64,000 nucleotides of DNA from Phycisphaerae bacterium (lineage in GTDB: Bacteria > Planctomycetota > Phycisphaerae > UBA1845). The translations under genes were made by a program, and so were the position numbers. Each line of letters opens with the position of its first letter. Position 1 is the stretch's first letter. Where the stretch lies: the NCBI GenBank assembly GCA_029260165.1, contig JAJDDT010000042.1, forward strand, positions 114,144 to 178,143. Reading direction: 5' to 3'. The notes below the pieces were generated by a model. That model saw nothing but the letters and a program-made list of their open reading frames with translations, made no database searches and had not been told where the DNA came from. Below are positions 28,275-37,036 of the stretch, piece by piece.

Positions 28275-29198
28275 TCACCCCGCGACCGAAATCAGCAGGG
28301 CTTTTTGGGCGTGCATTCGGTTTTCGGCCTGGTCGAAGATGGCGCTGTTGGGCAGTCTTGATGTTTCGTAGTCGATTTCGTCGTCGTAGTGGGCGGGGAG
28401 ACAGTGAAGGATGACGGCGTCGGGTTTGGCTCGTTTCATGGTGTCGCCGTCGATGCGGTATTTTTCGAAGATGGCTTTTCGTGCCGCGGCTTCGGATTCC
28501 TGTCCCATGGATGCCCAGACGTCGGTGTAGAGGACGTCGGCGCCTGATGAGCCTTCGATATCGTTTGTGACAGTAATGGTGGCACCGTTGGCGGCGGCAA
28601 TTCTGGAGGATTCAGCCAGGACTTTTTCGTCGGGTTCGTAGCCATTGGGTGTGAGGATGACAGCGTTCATGCCGACGCGTGCTGCTCCGAACATGAGGGA
28701 GTTGGCGACGTTATTGCCGTCACCGATGTAGCAAAGAGTGAGGCCCTCGAGTTTTTCCTTCCGCTCAACGATGGTCTGGAAGTCGGCCAATATCTGGCAG
28801 GGGTGTTCGTAGTCGGAGAGGCCATTGATGACGGGGACGCCGGCGTGTTTGGCGAGATCGACGACGATGTCGTGTCCGAAGACGCGGGCCATCACGACGT
28901 CGACGTATCGTGAGAGGACCATCGAGATGTCTTCGGTGGTCTCGCGTTTGCCGAGGCTGATGTCGGTTGGGGCGAGGTAGATGGCGTGGCCTCCGAGTTG
29001 TGTCATTCCGGTTTCGAATGAGACGCGGGTGCGGAGGGATGGTTTCTGGAAGATCATCGCGAGGGTTTTGCCTTCGAGTGTGTCGCGGTATTTCTTCGGG
29101 TCTGTCTTGACGTTGGCGGCGGTCTTGAGGACCGTGCGGATTTCCTCGGCGGTGAAATCGAGGATGGACAGGAAGTGTCGGTCTTTGAGGTCGGACAT
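28275..29198 (-). CDS. argF: Ornithine carbamoyltransferase
   Basis: A 307-residue transferase with all key motifs: SLRTRVSFE for carbamoyl phosphate, HPCQILADF, and HCLPA near the C-terminus for ornithine. It joins ornithine and carbamoyl phosphate to citrulline, or runs backward in arginine breakdown. With rocD and arcC next to it, the catabolic direction (citrulline to ornithine plus carbamoyl phosphate, then ATP) is possible. The biosynthetic role cannot be excluded. Confidence 0.94.
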   Translation of the reverse strand: MSDLKDRHFLSILDFTAEEIRTVLKTAANVKTDPKKYRDTLEGKTLAMIFQKPSLRTRVSFETGMTQLGGHAIYLAPTDISLGKRETTEDISMVLSRYVDVVMARVFGHDIVVDLAKHAGVPVINGLSDYEHPCQILADFQTIVERKEKLEGLTLCYIGDGNNVANSLMFGAARVGMNAVILTPNGYEPDEKVLAESSRIAAANGATITVTNDIEGSSGADVLYTDVWASMGQESEAAARKAIFEKYRIDGDTMKRAKPDAVILHCLPAHYDDEIDYETSRLPNSAIFDQAENRMHAQKALLISVAG

Positions 29199-29257
29199 GG
29201 TGGTTGCTCCCTTGGTGTTTTGTCTATTTGATGCAGTTGTTCATTCGTTCATCGGAT

Positions 29258-29340
29258 GGGTGGCCCACCTCTTTAGAGGTGGGGGAGTCGATTTGATTTC
29301 CGGATTCGACTCCCCCCAAGGTTAAAGCCATGGGCCACCC
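29258..29340. repeat. Palindromic intergenic element, copy 1
   Basis: An 83-bp imperfect palindrome in the argF-rocD gap. Termini are GGGTGGCCCA and TGGGCCACCC; inner arms are CTTTA/TAAAG and GGGGGAGTCGA/TCGACTCCCCC. A related element lies at 30896-31030. It looks like a non-autonomous repeat (REP or MITE-like) or a structured RNA; no gene inside. Confidence 0.75.
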
Positions 29341-29373
29341 AACCTTCGGTATTAGAAAACTGGTCATGCCTTC

Positions 29374-29396
29374 GCGCCACCCACGAGGGGTGACGC
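29374..29396. repeat. REP-like 23-bp palindromic unit
   Basis: GCGCCACCCACGAGGGGTGACGC, a hairpin unit (arms GCGYCACCC and GGGTGACGC). It shares 20 consecutive bases, CACCCACGAGGGGTGACGCT, with a unit near 52661. It sits just after the rocD stop. Confidence 0.7.
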
Positions 29397-29417
29397 TACA
29401 TTGGAACGAAGACTGTG

Positions 29418-30644
29418 TTACTCGCTCAATACCTTTTCGAAGCGATCCATTGCCCAGTCGAGTTCTTCTTTGGTGATGCACAATGGTGGGGCGATGCGGA
29501 TGCACTGTTCGTGGGTGTCTTTGCAGAGGATGCCCTCTTCGCGGAGTTTGTAGCAGAAGTCGCGGGCGGTGCCGGATGACTTTGGTACGTCGATGCCGAT
29601 CCACAATCCTCGGCCGTGGACGTCTTCGACGTGTTTGCTTTTGATGGCGTTCAATCGATTGAACATATGTTTGCCCATCTCTCGCGAGTGGTTCTGGTAT
29701 TTTTCTGTCTTAAGGATTTCGACGACCTTGCGGGCGATGGCGCAGGCGAGCGGGTTTCCGCCGAAGGTGCTGCCGTGCGATCCCGGGGTGAAGACGCCGA
29801 GGATTTCGCGACTTGAGACGACGGCGGAGACGGGCATGACGCCGCCACCGAGGGCTTTGCCGAGAATGTAGACGTCGGGTTTCACGTTTTCGTGATCGCA
29901 GGCGAAGGTGTATCCGGTGCGTCCGAGGCCTGACTGGATTTCATCGGCAATGAAGAGAATGTTGTGCTCGGTGCAAACCTCGCGGACGCTTGTCAGGAAT
30001 CCATCGGGCGGAACGAGGATGCCCGCTTCGCCCTGGATGGGTTCCATGAGGAAGGCGACGGTGTTGTCGTCGATGGCGTTCTTTAGTGCGTCGAGGTCGC
30101 CGAATGGTATGGCTTCAAAACCGGGGGTGAAGGGTCCGAAGTTTTCGCGACAGTCGGGGTCGTTGCTGAAGCTGATGATGGTGGTGGTTCGGCCGTGGAA
30201 GTTGTTGTTGCAGACGATGATTTTGGCCTGGTCTGCGGGGACGCCTTTTTTGGTGTATCCCCAGCGGCGGGCGGTTTTGATCGCAGTTTCGACGCCTTCC
30301 GCGCCGGTGTTCATGGGGAGAATGGTTTCCATGCCGCAGAGGTCTGCGAGTTCCCTGGCGAAGGGGCCTAGCTGATCGTTATGGAACGCGCGACTGGTGA
30401 GCGTGACCTTGTCGAGTTGCTGTTTGGCGGCGTTGAGAATGTCGGGATTGCTGTGTCCGAAGTTGACGGCGGAGTAGGCAGCGAGCATGTCCATGAATTT
30501 GTTGCCGTCGGCGTCCTCGACCCAGACGCCTTCTGCTCTGCTGACGACGACGGGGAGTGGATGGTAGTTGTGGGCTGCGCAGGATTCGACGAGGTCGATG
30601 TGCTGTTGGCCTGACATTTCGAGTGTGGGTGTTTGCGTGGTCAT
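29418..30644 (-). CDS. rocD: Ornithine aminotransferase
   Basis: A 408-residue class III aminotransferase. Landmarks are NYHPLPVVVSRAEGVW, MLAAYSAVNFGHSNP, MNTGAEGVETAIKTAR, FHGRTTTIISFSND, EPIQGEAGI, ADEIQSGLGRTG and the PLP lysine in LGKALGGGV. It moves the delta-amino group of ornithine to 2-oxoglutarate, giving glutamate semialdehyde. It is the first gene of an ornithine group (rocD, argF, arcC); 219 bp with two repeats separate it from argF. ATG at 30644 has only a weak AAAG site. Confidence 0.93.
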   Translation of the reverse strand: MTTQTPTLEMSGQQHIDLVESCAAHNYHPLPVVVSRAEGVWVEDADGNKFMDMLAAYSAVNFGHSNPDILNAAKQQLDKVTLTSRAFHNDQLGPFARELADLCGMETILPMNTGAEGVETAIKTARRWGYTKKGVPADQAKIIVCNNNFHGRTTTIISFSNDPDCRENFGPFTPGFEAIPFGDLDALKNAIDDNTVAFLMEPIQGEAGILVPPDGFLTSVREVCTEHNILFIADEIQSGLGRTGYTFACDHENVKPDVYILGKALGGGVMPVSAVVSSREILGVFTPGSHGSTFGGNPLACAIARKVVEILKTEKYQNHSREMGKHMFNRLNAIKSKHVEDVHGRGLWIGIDVPKSSGTARDFCYKLREEGILCKDTHEQCIRIAPPLCITKEELDWAMDRFEKVLSE

Positions 30645-30810
30645 GGCGTTGCTTTCTGACAAAACGGTGTTCGCGGTGACAGCCTGCCTGCCAGCCGGAC
30701 CGACCGGCGGCGGATTGTGCCTGATTATGGGACCATCGCCCATTTGGCGCGCGTACTATACCCAAAGTGTTTCGGCAAAATCAAGCCGTTGGGCGAGGGA
30801 GGAATAAGAG

Positions 30811-30893
30811 GCGGGGTCCGAAGCGTCAATCAGGCGACGGCGGCGTGGGTTTCGGTGGGTTGGGGATCGATTTGGCTGGCCCATTGGGTCCAG
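30811..30893 (+). repeat. Duplicated 3' end of dnaE (inactive copy)
   Basis: 83 bp that match 31075-31157 with 6 mismatches. The original covers the last 21 codons and stop of dnaE plus 19 bp beyond. The copy lies 264 bp further downstream of dnaE, with a palindromic element between the two. It codes for nothing on its own. Confidence 0.85.
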
Positions 30894-30895
30894 CC

Positions 30896-31030
30896 GGGTG
30901 GCCCATGTCATGTCTTTAGACGTGGGGGAGTCGAATCATTGTCCGCGCACCATCCACGAGCGGCTCGAATTGATCGAGTCCACGGTATATCCCAATTCGA
31001 CTACCCCACCGCTAAAGCGATGGGCCACCC
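30896..31030. repeat. Palindromic intergenic element, copy 2
   Basis: About 135 bp with the same termini as copy 1, GGGTGGCCCA and TGGGCCACCC. The TCTTTAGA-x-GTGGGGGAGTCGA arm matches CGACTACCCCACCGCTAAAG, and the central loop is longer. It lies between the two dnaE-tail copies. No gene inside. Confidence 0.75.
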
Positions 31031-31093
31031 AGCCTTACGCACCTACAAAGATGAGGCAGATCCGCGGACATGGGGCGGGGTTCGATGGGTGAA

Positions 31094-34000
31094 TCAGGCG
31101 ACGGCGGCGTGGGGTTCGGTGGGTTGGGGATCGATCTGGCTGGCCCATTGGGTCCAGGGGATCGCGCGTTGGGATTGACTGCGGACGATGACGTTTGACT
31201 GGCCTATGAGGTCTGCGATTGCCCTTGCGAGGGGTGCGGAGAAGTTGACGCTCAATCCGCGGCCGCAGCGGAGGGCGATGTTCAGGTCGCCGGCGGCGTG
31301 GAGTTGGAGGTAGACGGTCGTGTCGCCGGGGTGGGTCTTGAGAATTTTGGTGAGTTCGGGCAGGAGATCGTCGGCGACGGATGAAATGGTGAGAACGACG
31401 TCCTGACAGAGGAGTCTCGGCGCGTCGGCCAGTGGTATGACGTCGACGACGCGGACGGAGGGTTCCTCGCGACGGCGATCGACTTCGCCTTTGACGAAGA
31501 CGATGCTGTCGGGGGTGAGCAGATGGCGGAATTTGGGGAGGTCGTTTGGGAAGACGATGGCTTCGACGCGTCCTTTGGTGTCTTCGAAGGTGACGATGCC
31601 CATTTTTTTCTGTTGTCTGGTGGTGACGGTGCGCATGGATGAGACCATTCCGCCAAGGATGATTTTGTTGCCGTCGGGCATTGCGGCGAGGTCTTTTGTC
31701 GTGGTGGTGGCGCAGGCGTCGACGACGTCGGCAGCCAACGCCAATGGGTGCCTGGTGACGAACAATCCGAGGGCGGCTTTTTCGCGGGTGAGCATCTCGG
31801 ATTCGGTCCATTCCTCGTTTGGCAGGCCCAGGTCTATGGCGTCGTTCTGCTCATCGCCACCGTCGAACAAGCCCATCTGGCCTGCGTGTCTGTCGCGTTG
31901 TTTCTTGGAGCCATGCTCGATGGCAGCGTCGAGGACGGTGTAAAGCGCTTTGCGCATGGCGCCGGTGGTGTCGAAAGCGCCGCAGCAGATGAGTGCCTCG
32001 ATGACGGCGCGATTGCAGGGCGAGAGATCGACGCGTTCGCAGAAATCGTAGATGTGCTGAAAATCACCACCGTCGCGGGCGTTGCGGATGGCGGTCACCG
32101 CTTTTTCACCGACGCCTTTGATGGCGCCGAGTCCGAAACGAATGACGCTCTGTTTCCTGCCGTCGCGCTCCAGACAATCGACGGTGAATTCGTTGCCGGA
32201 GCGGTTGACGTCGGGCGGGAGCACCTGAATCCCGAGTCGGCGACACTCGTCCATGTACTCGACGATTTTGTCGCTGCTGGACATTTCGAAGGTCATCACG
32301 GCGGCCATGAATTCGACAGGGTGGTAGACCTTCATCCATGCGGTCTGATAGGCGACGAGGGCGTACCCGGTGGAATGGGCTTTATTGAAGGCGTAGCTAC
32401 CGAATTTGAGGATGTCCTCGAACACCTCGTTGCCGACGTTCCGCGCGACGCCGTTCTCCTCGCAGCCCTTGAGAAAGGGCTCGCGCTCGGCTTCGATCAT
32501 GGCGGTTTTCTTTTTGCTGATGACCTTGGCGAGACGGAACGCGCGCTTGAGTTCGATCTTGCCGAGGCGGTTGACCATGCGCGAGACCTGTTCCTGGTAG
32601 ACCATGATGCCGTAGGTCTCTTCGAGGACTTCGGTCATGATCGGGTGGGGGGTGGTCCATGGTTCGCCGTGTTTTCGGGCGACGTAGGCATCGATGTATT
32701 GCATGGGTCCGGGTCTGAACAGCGCGTTGGCGGCGATCAGGTCTTCGATGCGGTTGGGTTTCATGCGCAGCAGGACGTCGCGCATGCCCCCGGATTCAAA
32801 CTGGAAGACGCCTTTGGTGTCACCCCTTGCGAACAGGGAATAAACCTTCTGGTCGGTGAGATCGAGGTTTTCGAGACTGATCTTCCTGCCCGTTGATTTT
32901 TCGGCCAACTGTCTCGCGCGTTCGAGGGTGGTCAGGGTGCGCAGGCCGAGGAAATCAAACTTGAGCAAACCGACGCGTTCGACGGTAGGCCCGTCGTATT
33001 GCGTGACGATTTGCGTTTCGTTGGCTGGCTTGTAGAGCGGGAGAAAGTGATCGAGCGGGGAGTCCGCGACGACGATGCCGGCTGCGTGAACACCGGCGTG
33101 TCGTGCGAGACCTTCGAGCCTGCGGGCGATGTCGATGATTTTTCCCGCGGTCCGGTCGTTTTCGTATCTTGCTTTGAGATCAGGCTCGGCTTCGAGCGCC
33201 CGATCGATGGTCATGTTCAGTTCGTTCGGGATGAGGTTGGTCAGCTCGGTCGCGTCGGCGAAACCGAGGCCCAGGACGCGGGAGACATCCTTGACAGCCT
33301 GTCGCGCTTTGAGGGTTCCAAAGGTGATGATCTGCGCGACGTGTCCGTATTTTTGTCGCACATAGTCGATGACATCGCCTCGGTGGGCCTGGCAGATGTC
33401 AACGTCGATGTCGGGCATTTCGTCGCGGTCGGGGTCCATGAATCGCTCGAAATACAGGCCATAACGGAGCGGATCGGGCGCGGAGATTTCGAGACAGTAA
33501 CTGACGACGGAGCTGCAACCGCTGCCTCTCGCGCCGCATGGGATACCGTTGGAGCGGGCGTGGCTCATGAAATCCCAGACGATCAGGAAGTAGCCGCTGA
33601 ACCCCTTGCTGGAAATTACGCCGAGTTCGTAGTCGATGCGTTCGCGGATATCGTCGGTGATTTTGTCGTACTTTCGTTCCGCCCCGTGATAGACCAGCTC
33701 GCGCAGATATTCGTCTTCGGTGCGCTGTTTGGGGAGTTTGTAGACCGGGGAGTGGCGGGTTTTGAAGTCCAGTTCGAGGTCGCACATATCGGCGATGCGG
33801 ACGGTGTTGGCCAATGCGTCGAGGCGATCGGGAAACAGTCCGGCCATCTCCTCGGGCGATTTGAAGTAGAATTCGTCGGCGGGGAATTTGAGTCGGTCCT
33901 CGTCGGACTGCAATTTTCGCGTGCTGATGCAGCACAGTACGTCGTGGGCGGTGGCGTCGTCTTTTTCGAGGTAGTGGATGTCGTTGGTCGCGATGGTGGC

Positions 34001-34606
34001 GACGCCGTATCGGTCAGCCATGTCGATGAGTTCGGGGTTGATGGCGCGTTGCTCCTCGATGCCGTGGTCCTGCAGTTCGATGAAGAATCGGTCGGGACCG
34101 AAGATGTCGAGGTAGGTCTCGGCGGCCTGGTTGGCGACCTTGCGGTTGTGGTTCATCAGTGCCTGGGGGATTTCGGCACCGAGGCAGGTGCTGGTGCAGA
34201 TAAGACCGGCGGAGTGTTCGCGGAGCGTTTCCTTGTCGATGCGTGGTTTGTAGTAGAAGCCTTCGAGGTATCCGATGCTGCAGAGCTTGAGCAGGTTGTG
34301 ATAACCTTCGATATTCATCGCGAGAAGCAGCAGATGGTAGCTCGCCTCCTTCATGCGCGAGGCTTGTTTCGCGCGGCGGTCGCCCGGAGCCATGTAGGTT
34401 TCGCAACCGATGATCGGTTTGATTCCTGCGTTGACGGCGGCGGAGTAGAACTCGACGGCTCCGAACATGTTGCCGTGGTCGGTGATGGCGACCGCGGGCA
34501 TGTTCATGTCTTTGGCCTTCTGGATCATCGGTTTGATGCGCGTCGCACCGTCGAGCAGGCTGTAGTGGGTGTGGACGTGGAGATGGACGTAGGAGAGATC
34601 AGACAC
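31094..34606 (-). CDS. dnaE: DNA polymerase III alpha subunit
   Basis: About 1170 residues, full length. The PHP domain opens with YVHLHVHTHYSLLDGA and AITDHGNMFG. The polymerase core has GARGSGCSSVVSYCL and the catalytic carboxylates in MPDIDVDICQ. Helix-hairpin-helix, OB-fold (KIILGGMVSSMRTV, GRVEAIVFPND) and a short C-terminal part follow. It is the replicative polymerase. I prefer the GTG at 34606, which has AAGGTGG upstream, over the GTG at 34618. The tail is duplicated downstream (see 30811). Confidence 0.96.
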   Translation of the reverse strand: MSDLSYVHLHVHTHYSLLDGATRIKPMIQKAKDMNMPAVAITDHGNMFGAVEFYSAAVNAGIKPIIGCETYMAPGDRRAKQASRMKEASYHLLLLAMNIEGYHNLLKLCSIGYLEGFYYKPRIDKETLREHSAGLICTSTCLGAEIPQALMNHNRKVANQAAETYLDIFGPDRFFIELQDHGIEEQRAINPELIDMADRYGVATIATNDIHYLEKDDATAHDVLCCISTRKLQSDEDRLKFPADEFYFKSPEEMAGLFPDRLDALANTVRIADMCDLELDFKTRHSPVYKLPKQRTEDEYLRELVYHGAERKYDKITDDIRERIDYELGVISSKGFSGYFLIVWDFMSHARSNGIPCGARGSGCSSVVSYCLEISAPDPLRYGLYFERFMDPDRDEMPDIDVDICQAHRGDVIDYVRQKYGHVAQIITFGTLKARQAVKDVSRVLGLGFADATELTNLIPNELNMTIDRALEAEPDLKARYENDRTAGKIIDIARRLEGLARHAGVHAAGIVVADSPLDHFLPLYKPANETQIVTQYDGPTVERVGLLKFDFLGLRTLTTLERARQLAEKSTGRKISLENLDLTDQKVYSLFARGDTKGVFQFESGGMRDVLLRMKPNRIEDLIAANALFRPGPMQYIDAYVARKHGEPWTTPHPIMTEVLEETYGIMVYQEQVSRMVNRLGKIELKRAFRLAKVISKKKTAMIEAEREPFLKGCEENGVARNVGNEVFEDILKFGSYAFNKAHSTGYALVAYQTAWMKVYHPVEFMAAVMTFEMSSSDKIVEYMDECRRLGIQVLPPDVNRSGNEFTVDCLERDGRKQSVIRFGLGAIKGVGEKAVTAIRNARDGGDFQHIYDFCERVDLSPCNRAVIEALICCGAFDTTGAMRKALYTVLDAAIEHGSKKQRDRHAGQMGLFDGGDEQNDAIDLGLPNEEWTESEMLTREKAALGLFVTRHPLALAADVVDACATTTTKDLAAMPDGNKIILGGMVSSMRTVTTRQQKKMGIVTFEDTKGRVEAIVFPNDLPKFRHLLTPDSIVFVKGEVDRRREEPSVRVVDVIPLADAPRLLCQDVVLTISSVADDLLPELTKILKTHPGDTTVYLQLHAAGDLNIALRCGRGLSVNFSAPLARAIADLIGQSNVIVRSQSQRAIPWTQWASQIDPQPTEPHAAVA

Positions 34607-34813
34607 GGGGCTTGCCACCTTGCGATTCAGACGACGATTGTTTTATTGTGGACGAACCGTTTGCATCGTACTTCAACTTGAGAAGCGGTCAATCCGTCGG
34701 TATTTAAGGAATGTGTTCACCGATGTGGGGAGGGGGTGGCGTCTTTGTGAAACAAACTTGAGATGTGTCGCAACTGTCCGTTTGGCAGGACGTTCGGCGC
34801 GGGGGATCGAAAA

Positions 34814-36463
34814 TCATTCGTACCGGGCGGCGATGGGCATACGCCAACCGCTGCCGAAGGCTCGACTCGTTATCTTGATGCCGGTGGCGGCTTGTTGGCG
34901 TTTGTATTCGTTGCGATCGACCTTACGGATCACGTCGCGAACGGTTCTCTCGTCGAAACCGGCTGCTGCGATTTCGGTGGCACATTGCTGACGCTCGACG
35001 TAGCGTTCCAGAATCGCATCCAAAACGTCATACGACGGCAGGCTGTCCTGATCGGTTTGATTTTCGCGAAGCTCAGCCGACGGCGGTTTGGTGATGGTTC
35101 GATTCGGGATCAGTTCCGAACCGGCGCGCTGGTTGATGTACCTGGCCACGCGATAGACCATCGTCTTGGGCACGTCGCTCAGGACAGCCAACCCACCGCA
35201 CATGTCGCCATACATCGTGCAATACCCGACGGCCAGTTCGCTCTTGTTGCCGGTGGTCAGCAGCAACCAGCCAAATTTGTTGGACAACGCCATCAACACC
35301 GATCCGCGAGCACGGGCCTGGATGTTTTCCTCGGTCACATCGGCGGGCGTTCCTTCAAAATGCGATCGCAGGACGCCCTCGGTGGCGGCGTGGATATCCT
35401 CGATCGCGATGACGCGGTAATCCGTCCCCAGCGCGACAGCGAGCGATTCGGCGTCTTCCAGACTGTGACGACTGCTGAATCGCGACGGCATGGCGACACA
35501 ATGGACGCGGTCCTTACCCACAGCAGCGACGGCGATGGCGGCGGTGACGGCGGAATCGATCCCGCCCGACACGCCGATGACCACCTGTTCAAATCCGCAC
35601 TTGGACACATAGTCGCGCGTGCCCAGCACGATCGCCCGGTAAATCGCCTCCTCCTTGTCTGGTAACCCGGCAACCTGACCTTCCTGCGACTTCAGATCGA
35701 CGATGGCGAAATCCTCGTCAAACGAACGACACCGCGCGAGAACCCGACCCTCCGAATCAATGGCACCGCTGGCACCGTCGAAAACGAGGTCATCGTTTCC
35801 GCCGACCTGATTCACATACACAAGCGGTTTGTTCGCCTGGGTCGCCTTTTTGCGAAACAGTTCCACGCGTCGTTGAGGTTTGCCGATCGCGAACGGCGAC
35901 GATCCGATATTGAACACGACATCCACGTTTGCCGACGCGAGGTCAGACACGGGATCGTCACCGTATAGTCTGCGTGAGAAATGCAGATCGTCCGTCCAGA
36001 TATCCTCGCAGATCGTCAGCCCGATTTTGACCCGACCGCCTGCCAAATCCAACGCGCACACGCCCGGGGTCGTGCCGGGGTCGAAATATCGGGACTCGTC
36101 AAACACGTCGTACGTCGGCAGAAGCCGCTTGGCGTAGGTCAGGACAACGTTTCCCCGCCAGACAACTGAGGCTGCGTTGTAGATTCCCTTTCCCTGGGAC
36201 GCATCGTTGACGGCAACGTGTCCGATCACGACAGCGACATCCCTGGACGCCTTTGCGATCTTCTCGACAGCCATCAGGTTTCGCTCGATCAACCCGCGTT
36301 TCAGAAGCAGGTCTTTCGGGGGATAGCCAACGACCGCCAACTCGGGGACAAGGACGATGTCGGCCCCGGCGTTCGCGGCCTGACTCATCGAGTCGAGAAT
36401 CCTGGCGGTGTTTCCATCGACATCACCGACGATCGGATTGATTTGTGCGAGTGCGACCTTCAT
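34814..36463 (-). CDS. nadE: Glutamine-dependent NAD+ synthetase
   Basis: About 549 residues. The N-terminal nitrilase-type glutaminase has its triad visible: Glu in VPELAVVGYPPKDLL, Lys in TYAKRLLPTYDVFDE, Cys in LTICEDIW. The C-terminal synthetase has the PP-loop SGGIDSAVTAA and the TGNKSELAVGYCTMYGDM motif. It amidates nicotinate adenine dinucleotide in the last NAD step. It is 195 bp downstream of dnaE on the same strand side, probably independent. Start codon is uncertain between 36463 and 36475; neither has a clear ribosome-binding site. Confidence 0.95.
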   Translation of the reverse strand: MKVALAQINPIVGDVDGNTARILDSMSQAANAGADIVLVPELAVVGYPPKDLLLKRGLIERNLMAVEKIAKASRDVAVVIGHVAVNDASQGKGIYNAASVVWRGNVVLTYAKRLLPTYDVFDESRYFDPGTTPGVCALDLAGGRVKIGLTICEDIWTDDLHFSRRLYGDDPVSDLASANVDVVFNIGSSPFAIGKPQRRVELFRKKATQANKPLVYVNQVGGNDDLVFDGASGAIDSEGRVLARCRSFDEDFAIVDLKSQEGQVAGLPDKEEAIYRAIVLGTRDYVSKCGFEQVVIGVSGGIDSAVTAAIAVAAVGKDRVHCVAMPSRFSSRHSLEDAESLAVALGTDYRVIAIEDIHAATEGVLRSHFEGTPADVTEENIQARARGSVLMALSNKFGWLLLTTGNKSELAVGYCTMYGDMCGGLAVLSDVPKTMVYRVARYINQRAGSELIPNRTITKPPSAELRENQTDQDSLPSYDVLDAILERYVERQQCATEIAAAGFDERTVRDVIRKVDRNEYKRQQAATGIKITSRAFGSGWRMPIAARYE

Positions 36464-36561
36464 CGTCGTTATCATAGGCGTGTCTACACAAACACGCACG
36501 CCGACTGTTGCGGTGGGGCTTTGATGTTAGAATCCTGAGACAAGCGAGCACGCGAGGTTCG

Positions 36562-37005
36562 ATGCCCCAACAGACGATCAAACCAACACCCAATACACCC
36601 GCGGTTGAACGTCGGCAACGACGTCAGGCATTGGTCATCGCGATCATGTGGGGCGTGCCGATCGTGGTGTTGGAACTCCTCGGTCCTGTTCTGCAGTCCA
36701 ACCAATCCGGTGCCCACGTCTGGTGGCGGGTGTTGCAGGGGTTGCTGACCGGAATGATGATCCTGTCCCCTGCCGGCGGACCGATCCTCGCAACGGGTTT
36801 GCTCGCCATGGTGCAGCGCTCCCCGTCGATCGCCTCGCTTGTTACCCTTGTCGCAACGGCCATGTTCGTGCTGAGCGTCATCGCCATTTTTCTCCCATCT
36901 CTCTCGACCAACCTGTTCGCCGCCGTCGCCGTCCTGCTGGTCATCGTCCAAATCGTCAGACTCGTCGGCACGCCGAAAACCCGGACCTGCCCGGGAGATT
37001 CTTGA
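36562..37005 (+). CDS. Small integral membrane protein, function unknown
   Basis: A 147-residue protein with four hydrophobic segments: IAIMWGVPIVVLELLGPVL, LLTGMMILSPAGGPILATGLL, SLVTLVATAMFVLSVIAIFL and LFAAVAVLLVIVQIVRLV. The N-terminal 25 residues are basic and cytoplasmic-like. ATG follows GAGG. No family recognised. It is divergent from nadE and 31 bp upstream of a lipoprotein gene, which it may be co-transcribed with. Confidence 0.65.
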   Translation: MPQQTIKPTPNTPAVERRQRRQALVIAIMWGVPIVVLELLGPVLQSNQSGAHVWWRVLQGLLTGMMILSPAGGPILATGLLAMVQRSPSIASLVTLVATAMFVLSVIAIFLPSLSTNLFAAVAVLLVIVQIVRLVGTPKTRTCPGDS

Positions 37006-37036
37006 TCAACGCCCCCGTTGGGCATACCGTCAGGGG

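Noticed and set aside
32999..34681. Long open frame on the + strand opposite dnaE (560 codons)
   Set aside because: It is the mirror of a highly conserved gene in a GC-rich genome and has no family features.
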